Shown: positions 30,608 through 42,100 of the stretch, one piece after another
How the letters are laid out: the number at the start of each line of letters is the position of its first letter
Position numbering within the stretch: position 1 is the stretch's first letter
Assembly (NCBI GenBank): GCA_012840225.1
Contig: DULU01000064.1
Coordinates: forward strand, 1-58,251
Length of the DNA: 58,251 bases
Reading direction: 5' to 3'
Source: Bacillota bacterium
GTDB lineage: Bacteria > Bacillota > Limnochordia > DTU080
Notes under the pieces: model-generated
The model's input: only the letters and a program-made list of their open reading frames with translations
What the model was told of the DNA's origin: nothing
Database searches by the model: none
Made by a program: the position numbers and the translations under genes

Positions 30608-31405
30608 ATGAAAAGGACACTGGTTTTCACCGCCGATTATCACACGCACACCAGGCACAGTCACGGCCGGGGTACGGTGGCGCAAAATGCCCGCGTAGCC
30701 AAAAGACGGGGTCTGGCGAGACTGGCGGTGACCGATCACGGTCCGGCCAACCTTTTCGGGGTGGGCGTGCGCCACTGCGGTGTATATGAAGAGATCAGGA
30801 AAGAAGCGGAAGAGGCTATGCGCCTTTTTCCCGGCCTGCAGATTTTGACCGGAGCCGAGGCCAATGTGATCAGCCGGGAGGGGGAAATCGACATTCCTCC
30901 CGAGGTAGCGAAAAAGCTGGATATTCTGCTGGTAGGTCTGCATATTATGGTGCGGCCGAAGGTGCTTCCCCAGGCGGCCTATGTGGCGGGAGTGAACCTG
31001 CTGGCGGCTCTGCAGAGCCGAGCGGGCCGGGGAAGTCGGGTGGGCCGGGCGAGTCGGGCGGATAGGGCGGCTTTGGTGGCCAACACCGATGCCTTGGTAG
31101 CGGCCATATATCGCCACCGGGTGCATATCGTGACACATCCGGGCTACCGTTTGCCCATAGACACCAAAGAGCTGGCGCGAGCTTGTGCCGCCCGGGGCAC
31201 GGCCATGGAAATCAACACCGGCCACCATGGAGTGACGGCGTCCTATGTGCGGACGGCTTTCGCCGCCGGCGCCCGCCTGGTGATCAACAGCGACGCCCAT
31301 GAGCCTGAGCGGGTGGGAGATCTGGCAGGCGGCCTGGCACTGCTCCGTGAGGCGGCGGTGCCGCCGGAGGCGGTGCTCAACCTGATCTGCCGCACCGAGT
31401 CATAA
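30608..31405 (+). CDS. PHP-domain metal-dependent phosphoesterase
   Basis: A PHP-family hydrolase of the YcdX-like group. Metal-binding motifs in order: DYHTHTRHSHG, VTDHGP, TGAEANV, GLHIM, VTHPGY, EINTGHHG and NSDAHEP. Substrate unknown; relatives are phosphatases, some on small phosphorylated compounds. Residues 138-154 are an Arg/Gly-rich insert (RAGRGSRVGRASRADRA) encoded by an imperfect GC-rich repeat, probably an expanded surface loop. 265 residues. The stop lies within a 21-bp tandem repeat. Confidence 0.85.
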   Translation: MKRTLVFTADYHTHTRHSHGRGTVAQNARVAKRRGLARLAVTDHGPANLFGVGVRHCGVYEEIRKEAEEAMRLFPGLQILTGAEANVISREGEIDIPPEVAKKLDILLVGLHIMVRPKVLPQAAYVAGVNLLAALQSRAGRGSRVGRASRADRAALVANTDALVAAIYRHRVHIVTHPGYRLPIDTKELARACAARGTAMEINTGHHGVTASYVRTAFAAGARLVINSDAHEPERVGDLAGGLALLREAAVPPEAVLNLICRTES

Positions 31406-31486
31406 GCCCACACCGAGCCATAAGCCGACCGCACCGAGCCATAAGCCGACCGCACCAAGCCATAAGCCGACCGCACCAGGCCATAT
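31391..31486. repeat. 21-bp tandem repeat, about 4.5 copies
   Basis: Consensus CGCACCGAGCCATAAGCCGAC. Copies begin at 31391 (18 bases long), 31409, 31430, 31451 and 31472 (partial). The first copy covers the last codons and stop of the PHP gene, and the rest fills the gap before rapZ. Copies differ by one or two bases. Each contains an in-frame TAA for the PHP gene. Confidence 0.9.
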
Positions 31487-31581
31487 ACCTCCAATTGAAT
31501 TTCCCATTCCTACCGAAAGGGATCACCACCGGTGAAAGCGAAATAGGCAGCGCCGGACGCAGGTGCCGGTGGGGGTGCATA

Positions 31582-32481
31582 ATGGGCGGAAATTTGCAGT
31601 TTATCATCATCACAGGGCTTTCCGGAGCCGGTAAATCGGAAGCCGTGCGCTGTTTTGAGGATATGGGATTTTTCTGCGTGGACAATCTGCCCCCGGCTTT
31701 GATTCCCAAATTTGCCGAACTGTGTACGCAGTCGGCAGGGAAAGTGAAGCGGGTAGCCATCGTGAGCGACATCAGGGGCGGGGATTTCTTCGACTCCCTC
31801 TTCGATGCCTTGCAGACCTTAGAAAACGATGGCATATTATACCAGATTATCTACCTGGAAGCATCAAATGATTGTCTGATAAAAAGGTTCAAACAGACCC
31901 GCCGCCGTCATCCCATGGCTTCGGAAGGCAGCATCCTGGAAGGCATCATGGCGGAGAGGCGGCGCCTGGAAGGCTTGCGCGGCCGGGCTCACAAGATCAT
32001 CGATACCTCCAACCTGACCACCAGGCAGCTGCATGCGGAGTTGGCCCGCACCTATGGCGAACGGGAGTCCGACCGGCTGACGGTCACATTTATCTCCTTC
32101 GGCTTTAAGCATGGGGTGCCGCTCGATGCCGACATGGTGTTTGATGTGCGCTTCCTGCCCAATCCGCATTATGTGGAGTCGCTGCAGCCGCTGACCGGCA
32201 ATCATCCCGATGTGGTCAAATATGTCATGGGCTGGGCGGTGACCAAACGTTTCCTGGCCAAAGTCTGCGATCTGCTCGATTTTCTCCTGCCGCAGTTCGT
32301 CAGCGAAGGCAAAACGCATCTCATCATCGGCATCGGTTGCACCGGCGGGCAGCATCGCTCGGTGATGATAGCCAATCACCTGGGTAAGTTTGTGCAGCAT
32401 CTCGGTTACAACACCAGGGTGGATCACCGCGATATAGATGAAGAAAGACCGGTGCTGGAGCCGTTGGCTTCCACACAGTGA
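31582..32481 (+). CDS. rapZ: RapZ/YvcJ family nucleotide-binding protein
   Basis: P-loop protein; Walker A GLSGAGKS at residues 12-19, VDNLPPALIPKF near 38, and the C-terminal GIGCTGGQHRSVMIANHL. In E. coli RapZ is an RNase adaptor controlling glucosamine-6-phosphate synthase; B. subtilis YvcJ is linked to competence. The Firmicutes role is less clear. ATG 31582 follows GGTGGGGGTG; the frame runs open to 31495. 299 residues. rapZ-yvcK-whiA is a conserved Firmicutes order. Confidence 0.96.
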   Translation: MGGNLQFIIITGLSGAGKSEAVRCFEDMGFFCVDNLPPALIPKFAELCTQSAGKVKRVAIVSDIRGGDFFDSLFDALQTLENDGILYQIIYLEASNDCLIKRFKQTRRRHPMASEGSILEGIMAERRRLEGLRGRAHKIIDTSNLTTRQLHAELARTYGERESDRLTVTFISFGFKHGVPLDADMVFDVRFLPNPHYVESLQPLTGNHPDVVKYVMGWAVTKRFLAKVCDLLDFLLPQFVSEGKTHLIIGIGCTGGQHRSVMIANHLGKFVQHLGYNTRVDHRDIDEERPVLEPLASTQ

Positions 32482-32490
32482 GGGGTAGCC

Positions 32491-33795
32491 ATGTCTTTTA
32501 AAGTGATTAAGTGGTTATATCCCGGCATGCGCGTTAAGCGCTGGGTGTTCCTTTTAGTGCTCGGTATCCTGGCCATCAGCGGCGGGTTGGCCCTCCTGTT
32601 GGGTTGGGAGGTACTGAGCACCGTGGAGCAATTGTTTGTCCGCCGCCTGCAAGCTCTGTTCGGCAGACAGCCGGCTTTCGTTCCCTCTCTGGCCGGTTTG
32701 TTTCTGATTGCCGCCGGTATTGTCTTAGTCTGCGCCGGAGTGCGGCAAACCGTGCGCACCCTTTTGCGGGAACTCGCCCCCCGCGATGTCGACAATGTGG
32801 CCGATATCATGTTTGCCCGGAGGAATCTGCGCCGCGGTCCTCATGTGGTGGCATTAGGCGGAGGTACCGGACTATCCACCCTCTTGCGGGGCATGAAGGA
32901 ATATACCAGCAACATTACCGCCATCGTCACCGTGGCCGACGACGGCGGCAGTTCGGGGGTGCTGCGCGCCGAACTCGGCATGCTTCCTCCCGGCGATATA
33001 CGCAATACCCTGGTCGCTTTAGCCGATACCGAACCATTGATGCAGCAGCTTTTCCAGTATCGCTTCCCGCAGGGCAACGGGCTCGCCGGGCATAGTTTCG
33101 GCAATCTCTTCATTGCCGCCATGCACCAGATCACCGGAGATTTCGAAGGAGCGGTGCGGGAATCCTCAAAGGTGCTGGCCATCCGCGGCCGGGTCTTGCC
33201 CAGCACCCTGGATCCGGTGGTGCTGCAGGCGGAATATACCGACGGCGACACCATCACCGGGGAAAGCCGCATACCTCAGCCGGGGAAGAGAATCAGGAAG
33301 GTGTCCATCTGCCCGGCCGACGCCGCACCGCTGGACGAAGCGCTGCGGGCTATTGCTGCCGCCGACATCATTATCCTGGGGCCGGGAAGCTTATATACCA
33401 GCGTGATGCCGAATCTTCTGGTCAGGCCGATCACGGCGGCCATCAGAGAGTCGGCGGCGATCAAAATTTATGTTTGCAATGTGATGACCCAACCCGGGGA
33501 GACGAGCGGCTACAGTGCCGCCGATCATCTCCAGGCCATATTCGATCACGCCGGTCCCGGACTGGTCCACTACTGCCTGGCCAACAACGCGCCTATCTCG
33601 GAGGCGGCGGCGGAAAGATATCGCCGCCGGGGAGCTCATCCGGTGGCGGTCGATGCCGGCCGGTTGCAGAAGTTGGGCGTCACCCCGGTGGTGCGTTCCC
33701 TGATCAGTGAGACCGACGTGGTGCGTCATGATCCCCAAAAGCTCGCCCGGGCCGTTTTGGAAGTGGCGGGGCTCTGGCGACCTCCGGTAAAATAA
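32491..33795 (+). CDS. yvcK: Gluconeogenesis/amino-sugar regulator YvcK (GlmR) with N-terminal membrane segments
   Basis: CofD-like protein known to bind UDP-GlcNAc and to steer carbon into cell-wall precursors. Conserved core: ALGGGTGLSTLLRGMKEY (about 118), VTVADDGGSSGVLR, and ILGPGSLYTSVMPNLLV. The first 100 residues are extra: two hydrophobic segments (VFLLVLGILAISGGLALLLG and LAGLFLIAAGIVLVCAG) that probably anchor it in the membrane, giving 434 residues against about 320 for the soluble form. ATG, 9 bases after rapZ. Confidence 0.94.
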   Translation: MSFKVIKWLYPGMRVKRWVFLLVLGILAISGGLALLLGWEVLSTVEQLFVRRLQALFGRQPAFVPSLAGLFLIAAGIVLVCAGVRQTVRTLLRELAPRDVDNVADIMFARRNLRRGPHVVALGGGTGLSTLLRGMKEYTSNITAIVTVADDGGSSGVLRAELGMLPPGDIRNTLVALADTEPLMQQLFQYRFPQGNGLAGHSFGNLFIAAMHQITGDFEGAVRESSKVLAIRGRVLPSTLDPVVLQAEYTDGDTITGESRIPQPGKRIRKVSICPADAAPLDEALRAIAAADIIILGPGSLYTSVMPNLLVRPITAAIRESAAIKIYVCNVMTQPGETSGYSAADHLQAIFDHAGPGLVHYCLANNAPISEAAAERYRRRGAHPVAVDAGRLQKLGVTPVVRSLISETDVVRHDPQKLARAVLEVAGLWRPPVK

Positions 33796-33838
33796 GTATA
33801 ATTAATTGGATAAAGCTCTTTGGAGAGGAATCTGCGGC

Positions 33839-34738
33839 GTGTCATTCGCGTCTGTGCTCAAAGATGAGCTGGTGCGCATCATACCACAAGCCCCCTGCTG
33901 CCGGGCGGCCGAGATCAGGGGTTTGGGTCACCTGGAGGATCATGCCGGCGGCGCTTTCCGCATCTCCATGCGCAGTGCTGCCCTGGCCCGCAAGATGTAC
34001 CTGCTGCTTAAGGAGACGGGCGCCAGTCAGCCTGCCCTGGTGATCAAAAAGCGCGGCCAAAGACGCATTTATGAGCTCTCCGGATACATAGGCGGCCATC
34101 TGGTCTCTTGCTTGACAGCAGAGCAGGGGGAGGGGACCGGCCTTCCGGAGCGGCGCTGCTGCCGGCGGGCCCTGCTGCGGGGGATTTTTCTGACCAAGGG
34201 ATCGGTCACCGACCCCGACAAATCCTATCATCTGGAGATCATCTCCGCTTCCCTGCCGGAAGCCCAAAAAGTGGCTGAGCTCTTCGCCCTTTTGGGCGTG
34301 CCGGCACGCATCAGCAAGAAACGGCGGAATTACGCCGTCTACCTCAAAGACGGCGATCAGATCTGCCAGTTCTTCCGCTTGGTGGAAGCTCATCAGTCCC
34401 TGCTCAAGTGGGAGAACGTGCGCATCATCAAAGATATGAAAAATACCATAAATCGGCTCGTGAACGCCGAAACCGCCAACGTGGACAAAACCGTACAGGC
34501 GGCCGTCAGGCAGGCGGCGGGTATCTCTTTTTTGTCCGCCAAGGTCGGTCTGGAAAACCTGCCGCTGCATCTGCGGTGTGTGGCCAGGCGGCGCCTGGAG
34601 ATGCCCTATGCCAGCCTGCAGGAGTTGGCGGAAAGCATGGACCCGCCCATCAGTAAATCAGCCGTCAACTATCGGCTGCGCCGGCTGCTGGAGATGGCGG
34701 AAAGTGCCGGATTTACTCCCGAACCTGAAAGTAATTGA
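33839..34738 (+). CDS. whiA: WhiA family DNA-binding protein
   Basis: Combines a LAGLIDADG-like N-terminal fold with a C-terminal helix-turn-helix; needed for sporulation in Streptomyces and linked to division and chromosome segregation in Bacillus. GTG 33839 gives the conserved start SFASVLKDEL, ten bases after GGAGAGG; TTG 33806 is in frame but gives an atypical extension. The C terminus has LRCVARRRLEMPYASLQELAE and ISKSAVNYRLRRL, the HTH. 299 residues, third gene of the rapZ-yvcK-whiA unit. Confidence 0.95.
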   Translation: MSFASVLKDELVRIIPQAPCCRAAEIRGLGHLEDHAGGAFRISMRSAALARKMYLLLKETGASQPALVIKKRGQRRIYELSGYIGGHLVSCLTAEQGEGTGLPERRCCRRALLRGIFLTKGSVTDPDKSYHLEIISASLPEAQKVAELFALLGVPARISKKRRNYAVYLKDGDQICQFFRLVEAHQSLLKWENVRIIKDMKNTINRLVNAETANVDKTVQAAVRQAAGISFLSAKVGLENLPLHLRCVARRRLEMPYASLQELAESMDPPISKSAVNYRLRRLLEMAESAGFTPEPESN

Positions 34739-34795
34739 ATTTTTGCCAAGATAGGCAGGGACCATAAGGAGGAGAGCGAAATACAGTAAATGGTG

Positions 34796-34831
34796 CGGGA
34801 CAACAGGCGTGCTGCCGGGACGGTGCTCATC
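34796..34831 (+). promoter_or_regulatory. CggR operator
   Basis: CGGGAC occurs at 34796-34801 and again at 34816-34821, exactly 20 bases apart. The CggR operator of B. subtilis has two CGGGAC direct repeats with the same 20-base period. The downstream TGTC half-elements are degenerate here (CGTG, CATC). It lies 37 bases before the cggR start and would repress the whole glycolytic operon when fructose 1,6-bisphosphate is low. Confidence 0.8.
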
Positions 34832-34867
34832 CCGTAAGCAGCAGGCGGCCAATGGAGACGAATAAGG

Positions 34868-36987
<2,120 letters not shown>

Positions 36988-37037
36988 CCCCCGGCGGCTG
37001 TTATAATGAAATGATGGATGGGGAGGGGGCCAAGGTT

Positions 37038-38222
37038 ATGGCGAAAAAGACCTTGGATGATATTAATGTGTCCGGGAAGCGGGTGTTGGTGCGGGTGGAC
37101 TACAACGTCCCGCTCGGGGAGGCCGGCGAGGTGGCCGATGATACCCGCATCAGGGCTTCCCTGCCGACTTTGCGCTATCTTCTGGAGCACAACGCCAAAG
37201 TGATACTGATGTCGCACCTGGGACGGCCCAAAGGAGTGACCGAAAGCTTGCGCCTGGGCGCGGTCGCCGAACGGCTGGCGGAGCTGCTGGGCCGTCCGGT
37301 GCAGAAACTTGACGACTGTGTCGGGCCGGAAGTGAGCGCCGCCGTGCAGAAGATGAACCCGGGCGAGGTCATCCTGCTGGAGAACCTGCGCTTTCATCCG
37401 GAAGAGGAGAAAAACGATCCGGACTTCTCCCGGGCTCTGGCTTCTTTGGGTGAGATATATGTGAATGATGCTTTCGGTGCCGCTCACCGGGCTCATGCCA
37501 GCACCGCCGGGGTAGCCACTTTCCTGCCGGCGGTAGCCGGGCGCCTGTTGCAGAAAGAGATTGAGATTCTGGGCAACGCCCTGGACAACCCAGCCCGTCC
37601 TTTCCTGGCCATTTTAGGCGGCGCCAAGGTGTCGGACAAAATCGGCGTGATCCGAAACCTGCTGAATAAGGTGGACACCCTCTTGATCGGCGGCGGCATG
37701 GCCTATACCTTCCTTAAGGCAAAGGGCTTGGAAATCGGCAAGTCACTCCTGGATGCCGATCATCTCCAGTTGGCGGCCGAATTGATGGCTGAAGCCGAAA
37801 AGCGGGGCATCAAACTTATCCTGCCGGTGGATGTGGTGGTGGCCGACCGCTTTGCCGCCGACGCCGCCAAACAGATCGTCCCCGTCACCCGGATCCCGGC
37901 GGAGCAAATGGGTCTGGATATCGGGCCGCAGTCGCGGCAGGTGGCGGAGAAAGAGATCGCCGCCGCCAAAACCATCATCTGGAACGGTCCCATGGGAGTC
38001 TTCGAATGGGAGGCCTTCGCCGCCGGCACCGGGGCTGTAGCCAAGGCTATGGCGGAGAACACCGCAGCCGTGACCATTGTCGGCGGGGGAGATTCCGCTT
38101 CCGCCGTGGAAAAACTGGGCTTGGCTGAAGCCATGACCCACGTTTCCACCGGCGGCGGTGCCAGTCTGGAATTTCTGGAAGGAAAAGAATTGCCGGGGGT
38201 GGCCGCCCTGTCCGACCGGTGA
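37038..38222 (+). CDS. pgk: Phosphoglycerate kinase
   Basis: Makes ATP from 1,3-bisphosphoglycerate. [12 protein letters not shown] and the substrate site MSHLGRPKG in the N-terminal half, [13 protein letters not shown] in the middle, and the nucleotide-binding [15 protein letters not shown] at the end. 394 residues. ATG 37038 gives the family start, behind GGGAGGGGGCCAAGG. Not fused to tpiA, which follows separately after 31 bases. Confidence 0.98.
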   Translation: MAKKTLDDINVSGKRVLVRVDYNVPLGEAGEVADDTRIRASLPTLRYLLEHNAKVILMSHLGRPKGVTESLRLGAVAERLAELLGRPVQKLDDCVGPEVSAAVQKMNPGEVILLENLRFHPEEEKNDPDFSRALASLGEIYVNDAFGAAHRAHASTAGVATFLPAVAGRLLQKEIEILGNALDNPARPFLAILGGAKVSDKIGVIRNLLNKVDTLLIGGGMAYTFLKAKGLEIGKSLLDADHLQLAAELMAEAEKRGIKLILPVDVVVADRFAADAAKQIVPVTRIPAEQMGLDIGPQSRQVAEKEIAAAKTIIWNGPMGVFEWEAFAAGTGAVAKAMAENTAAVTIVGGGDSASAVEKLGLAEAMTHVSTGGGASLEFLEGKELPGVAALSDR

Positions 38223-38253
38223 GGCGGAATGGCCTGGAAAGGGGGACAATTGG

Positions 38254-39006
38254 ATGCGTAAACCGTTGATCATGGGCAACTGGAAGATGTATAAAACCGT
38301 GCCGGAAGCCGTGCGGCTGGTTAAGCAGCTGAAGGTGATGCTGGCCGATACTGTCGATGTGGAAATTGCCGTCTGCCCGCCATTCACGGCCTTGCAGGCG
38401 GTGGGCGAGGTGATCAAGGGCAGCGCCCTTAAGCTGGGTGCCCAAAACCTTTTCTGGGAGAAGGAGGGTGCCTACACCGGAGAGATCTCCCCGGAGATGC
38501 TGACCGATATCGGTGTGGATTACTGCATCATCGGGCACTCGGAGCGGCGGGCCTATTTCCACGAAACCGATGCCGACGTCAACCGCAAGGTGAAAGCGGC
38601 CCTCGCCGCCGGGCTGGGTGTGGTGATGTGTGTTGGCGAGACACTGGAGCAGCGGCGGGCCGGTCTGACGCAGCGGGTGGTGGAGGAGCAGGTGACGAAC
38701 GGTTTAGCCGGCCTGGAAGTGAGCCAGGCGGATAAGCTCGTGATTGCCTATGAACCGGTGTGGGCCATCGGCACCGGGGAAAATGCCACCGGGCAGGATG
38801 CCGCCGAAGTGATCGCCATGATCCGCCGGGTAGCCGCCGGGATCGTGGGGGAAGAGATCGCCGCAGAGATGCGCATTCTCTATGGCGGCAGCGTCAAACC
38901 CGGCAACATTAAGGAATTCATGGCGCAACCCGAGATTGACGGCGCTTTGGTGGGCGGCGCCAGTTTGGACGCCTCCTCTTTTGCCCAGATAGTCCGGTAT
39001 AACTAA
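38254..39006 (+). CDS. tpiA: Triosephosphate isomerase
   Basis: Interconverts dihydroxyacetone phosphate and glyceraldehyde 3-phosphate. GNWKMYKT with the active-site lysine near the start, catalytic His in IIGHSERR, catalytic Glu in AYEPVWAIGTG, and the phosphate-binding YGGSVKPGN. 250 residues, ATG behind GGAAAGGGGG. Confidence 0.98.
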   Translation: MRKPLIMGNWKMYKTVPEAVRLVKQLKVMLADTVDVEIAVCPPFTALQAVGEVIKGSALKLGAQNLFWEKEGAYTGEISPEMLTDIGVDYCIIGHSERRAYFHETDADVNRKVKAALAAGLGVVMCVGETLEQRRAGLTQRVVEEQVTNGLAGLEVSQADKLVIAYEPVWAIGTGENATGQDAAEVIAMIRRVAAGIVGEEIAAEMRILYGGSVKPGNIKEFMAQPEIDGALVGGASLDASSFAQIVRYN

Positions 39007-39036
39007 GTCCAGAGATGTGCTAAGGAGATGAAGGTT

Positions 39037-40590
39037 TTGGCCGCAGCTGATAAAGGACCGCTGGTGCTGATAATTATGGATGGGGTGGGGATGAACCCCA
39101 ACAGCGAGGGCAACGCCGTGGCGCTGGCCCATACCCCTGTTCTTGACGGTTTGTTTGCGACCAGGCCATGGTCCAAACTGGACGCCTGCGGCGAAGCCGT
39201 CGGCTTGATGCCCGGCCAGATGGGCGATTCCAACGTCGGTCATCTCAACCTCGGCGCTGGCAGGCTGGTATATCAATATATGCTCTATATCACCAGGGAA
39301 GTGGAGCAGGGCCGTTTCCAGAAAAATGAAGTGCTGCTGGATGTGATCGACCGGGCGGTGCGCTCCGGCGGCGCCCTGCATTTTATGGGTTTGGTATCCC
39401 ACGGCGGGGTGCACAGCCACAGCCGGCACCTCTTTGCCCTGATGGAGATGGCCCACCGGGCCGGAGTGAAAAATTGCTTCGTCCACGCCTTCCTGGACGG
39501 CCGTGACGTGCCGCCCGACAGCGGTAAAGGATATGTGGAAGAGCTGCAAAGAGAGACGGAGAAATATCCCGGTATTAAAATCGCCACTGTCTCCGGGCGC
39601 TATTATGCCATGGACCGCGACAAGCGCTGGGAGCGCACGGCGCTGGCCTACCAAGCCATGGTGGCGGGTGAGGGGCTGACCGCCGTCAGCGGTCCGGAGG
39701 CCGTAGCCGCCGCCTATAGCCGGGGAGAGACCGACGAATTTGTCAAACCTACGGTGATCGTGGACGCAGAGGGCCGTCCCGTCGGGCGGATCAAAGACGG
39801 TGATGTTGTGTTCTTCTTCAATTTCCGCGCCGACCGGGCCCGGCAGATAACCATGGCCCTTTCCCAGGATGATTTCAGCGGCTTCGCCCGGCCGGGCGGC
39901 CGGCGGCCGGACATATTCATGGCCTCGCTGACCCGCTATGATGAGGACTTTACCATTCCCTTCGCCTATCCGCCGCAGGATCTGCGCTACACCTTAGCCG
40001 AGATCATTTCCAATCTGGGCTGGAGGCAGCTGCACATAGCCGAAACCGAGAAGTGGGCGCACGTCACCTATTTCTTCAACGGCGGCCGGGAAGAGCCGTT
40101 TCCCGGAGAAGATCAGGTGCTGATCCCTTCGCCGAAAGTAGCCACCTATGATCTGAAGCCCGAGATGAGCGCTCCGGAAGTGACCGAACGGGTACTGGCC
40201 GAATTGGCCAGAGACATCTATCAGGTGGTGGTGGTCAACTTCGCCAACGGCGACATGGTCGGCCACACCGGCATATTGAGCGCCGCCATCAAAGCCATGG
40301 AGACGGTGGATAGCTGTATCGGCCGTATCATAGATGTCGTGACCGCCAAGCACGGGCAGGTCCTGGTCACCGCCGACCACGGTAATGCCGATCAGATGAT
40401 CGATTATGAAACCGGGCAGTGCCATACCTATCACAGCCTGCATCCGGTGCCGTGCATCCTGGTCTCCGATAAATTCAAAGGAGTGCGCCTGCGGGACGGC
40501 ATTTTGGGCGATGTGGCACCGACGGTGCTGGAGATGTTGGGAATAGAGCAACCACCGGAGATGACCGGGCGCAGCTTAATCGTGAAATAG
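39037..40590 (+). CDS. gpmI: 2,3-bisphosphoglycerate-independent phosphoglycerate mutase
   Basis: Manganese-dependent mutase of the alkaline phosphatase superfamily. LIIMDGVGMN near the start, the serine nucleophile S65 in MGDSNVGHLNLGAGR, HAFLDGRDVPP, and the metal loop TADHGNADQMID. The upstream ATG 39028 abuts AAGGAG, so TTG 39037 fits the ribosome site better; both give about 520 residues. Confidence 0.96.
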   Translation: MAAADKGPLVLIIMDGVGMNPNSEGNAVALAHTPVLDGLFATRPWSKLDACGEAVGLMPGQMGDSNVGHLNLGAGRLVYQYMLYITREVEQGRFQKNEVLLDVIDRAVRSGGALHFMGLVSHGGVHSHSRHLFALMEMAHRAGVKNCFVHAFLDGRDVPPDSGKGYVEELQRETEKYPGIKIATVSGRYYAMDRDKRWERTALAYQAMVAGEGLTAVSGPEAVAAAYSRGETDEFVKPTVIVDAEGRPVGRIKDGDVVFFFNFRADRARQITMALSQDDFSGFARPGGRRPDIFMASLTRYDEDFTIPFAYPPQDLRYTLAEIISNLGWRQLHIAETEKWAHVTYFFNGGREEPFPGEDQVLIPSPKVATYDLKPEMSAPEVTERVLAELARDIYQVVVVNFANGDMVGHTGILSAAIKAMETVDSCIGRIIDVVTAKHGQVLVTADHGNADQMIDYETGQCHTYHSLHPVPCILVSDKFKGVRLRDGILGDVAPTVLEMLGIEQPPEMTGRSLIVK

Positions 40591-41907
<1,317 letters not shown>

Positions 41908-41942
41908 AATAGAAGAAAAGAAAAGATAAATATCAAGGACCG

Positions 41943-41999
41943 GGGACGGCTCCATGGGTGCGCCGGCAGTTCGGCGACTCTGGAGGCCGTCCCTGTTTT
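41943..41999 (+). terminator. Terminator of the glycolytic operon
   Basis: GGGACGGC-TCC pairs with GGA-GGCCGTCCC around a long loop holding a second small GC hairpin, followed by TGTTTTA. It lies 36 bases after the eno stop and ends the glycolytic operon before the AT-rich two-gene insert. Confidence 0.8.
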
Positions 42000-42031
42000 A
42001 TATGAAACATGAGAACCGAAAGGAGGAACGG

Positions 42032-42061
42032 ATGATAAGTACAAGTATAATGTTTATGTAG
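42032..42061 (+). CDS. Nine-codon ORF with strong ribosome-binding site
   Basis: ATG 42032 lies five bases after AAAGGAGG (42019-42026) and encodes MISTSIMFM before TAG. It ends 39 bases before the solute-binding protein gene. It may be a leader peptide or the leftover start of a lost gene. Composition gives no support either way. Confidence 0.3.
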   Translation: MISTSIMFM

Positions 42062-42100
42062 TCTATTTTGATATATATACATCAACAAGGAGGAAGCAGT

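Noticed and set aside
31243-31494. Minus-strand frame encoding seven-residue repeats (SAYGLVR type)
   Set aside because: The repeats merely translate the 21-bp DNA repeat; no start signal or flanking conserved sequence supports a protein.
34790-34837. 15-codon ORF (ATG 34790 to TAA) across the CggR operator, with AAGGAGG upstream
   Set aside because: The ribosome site is about 17 bases from the ATG, too far for initiation, and the stretch is better explained as operator DNA.
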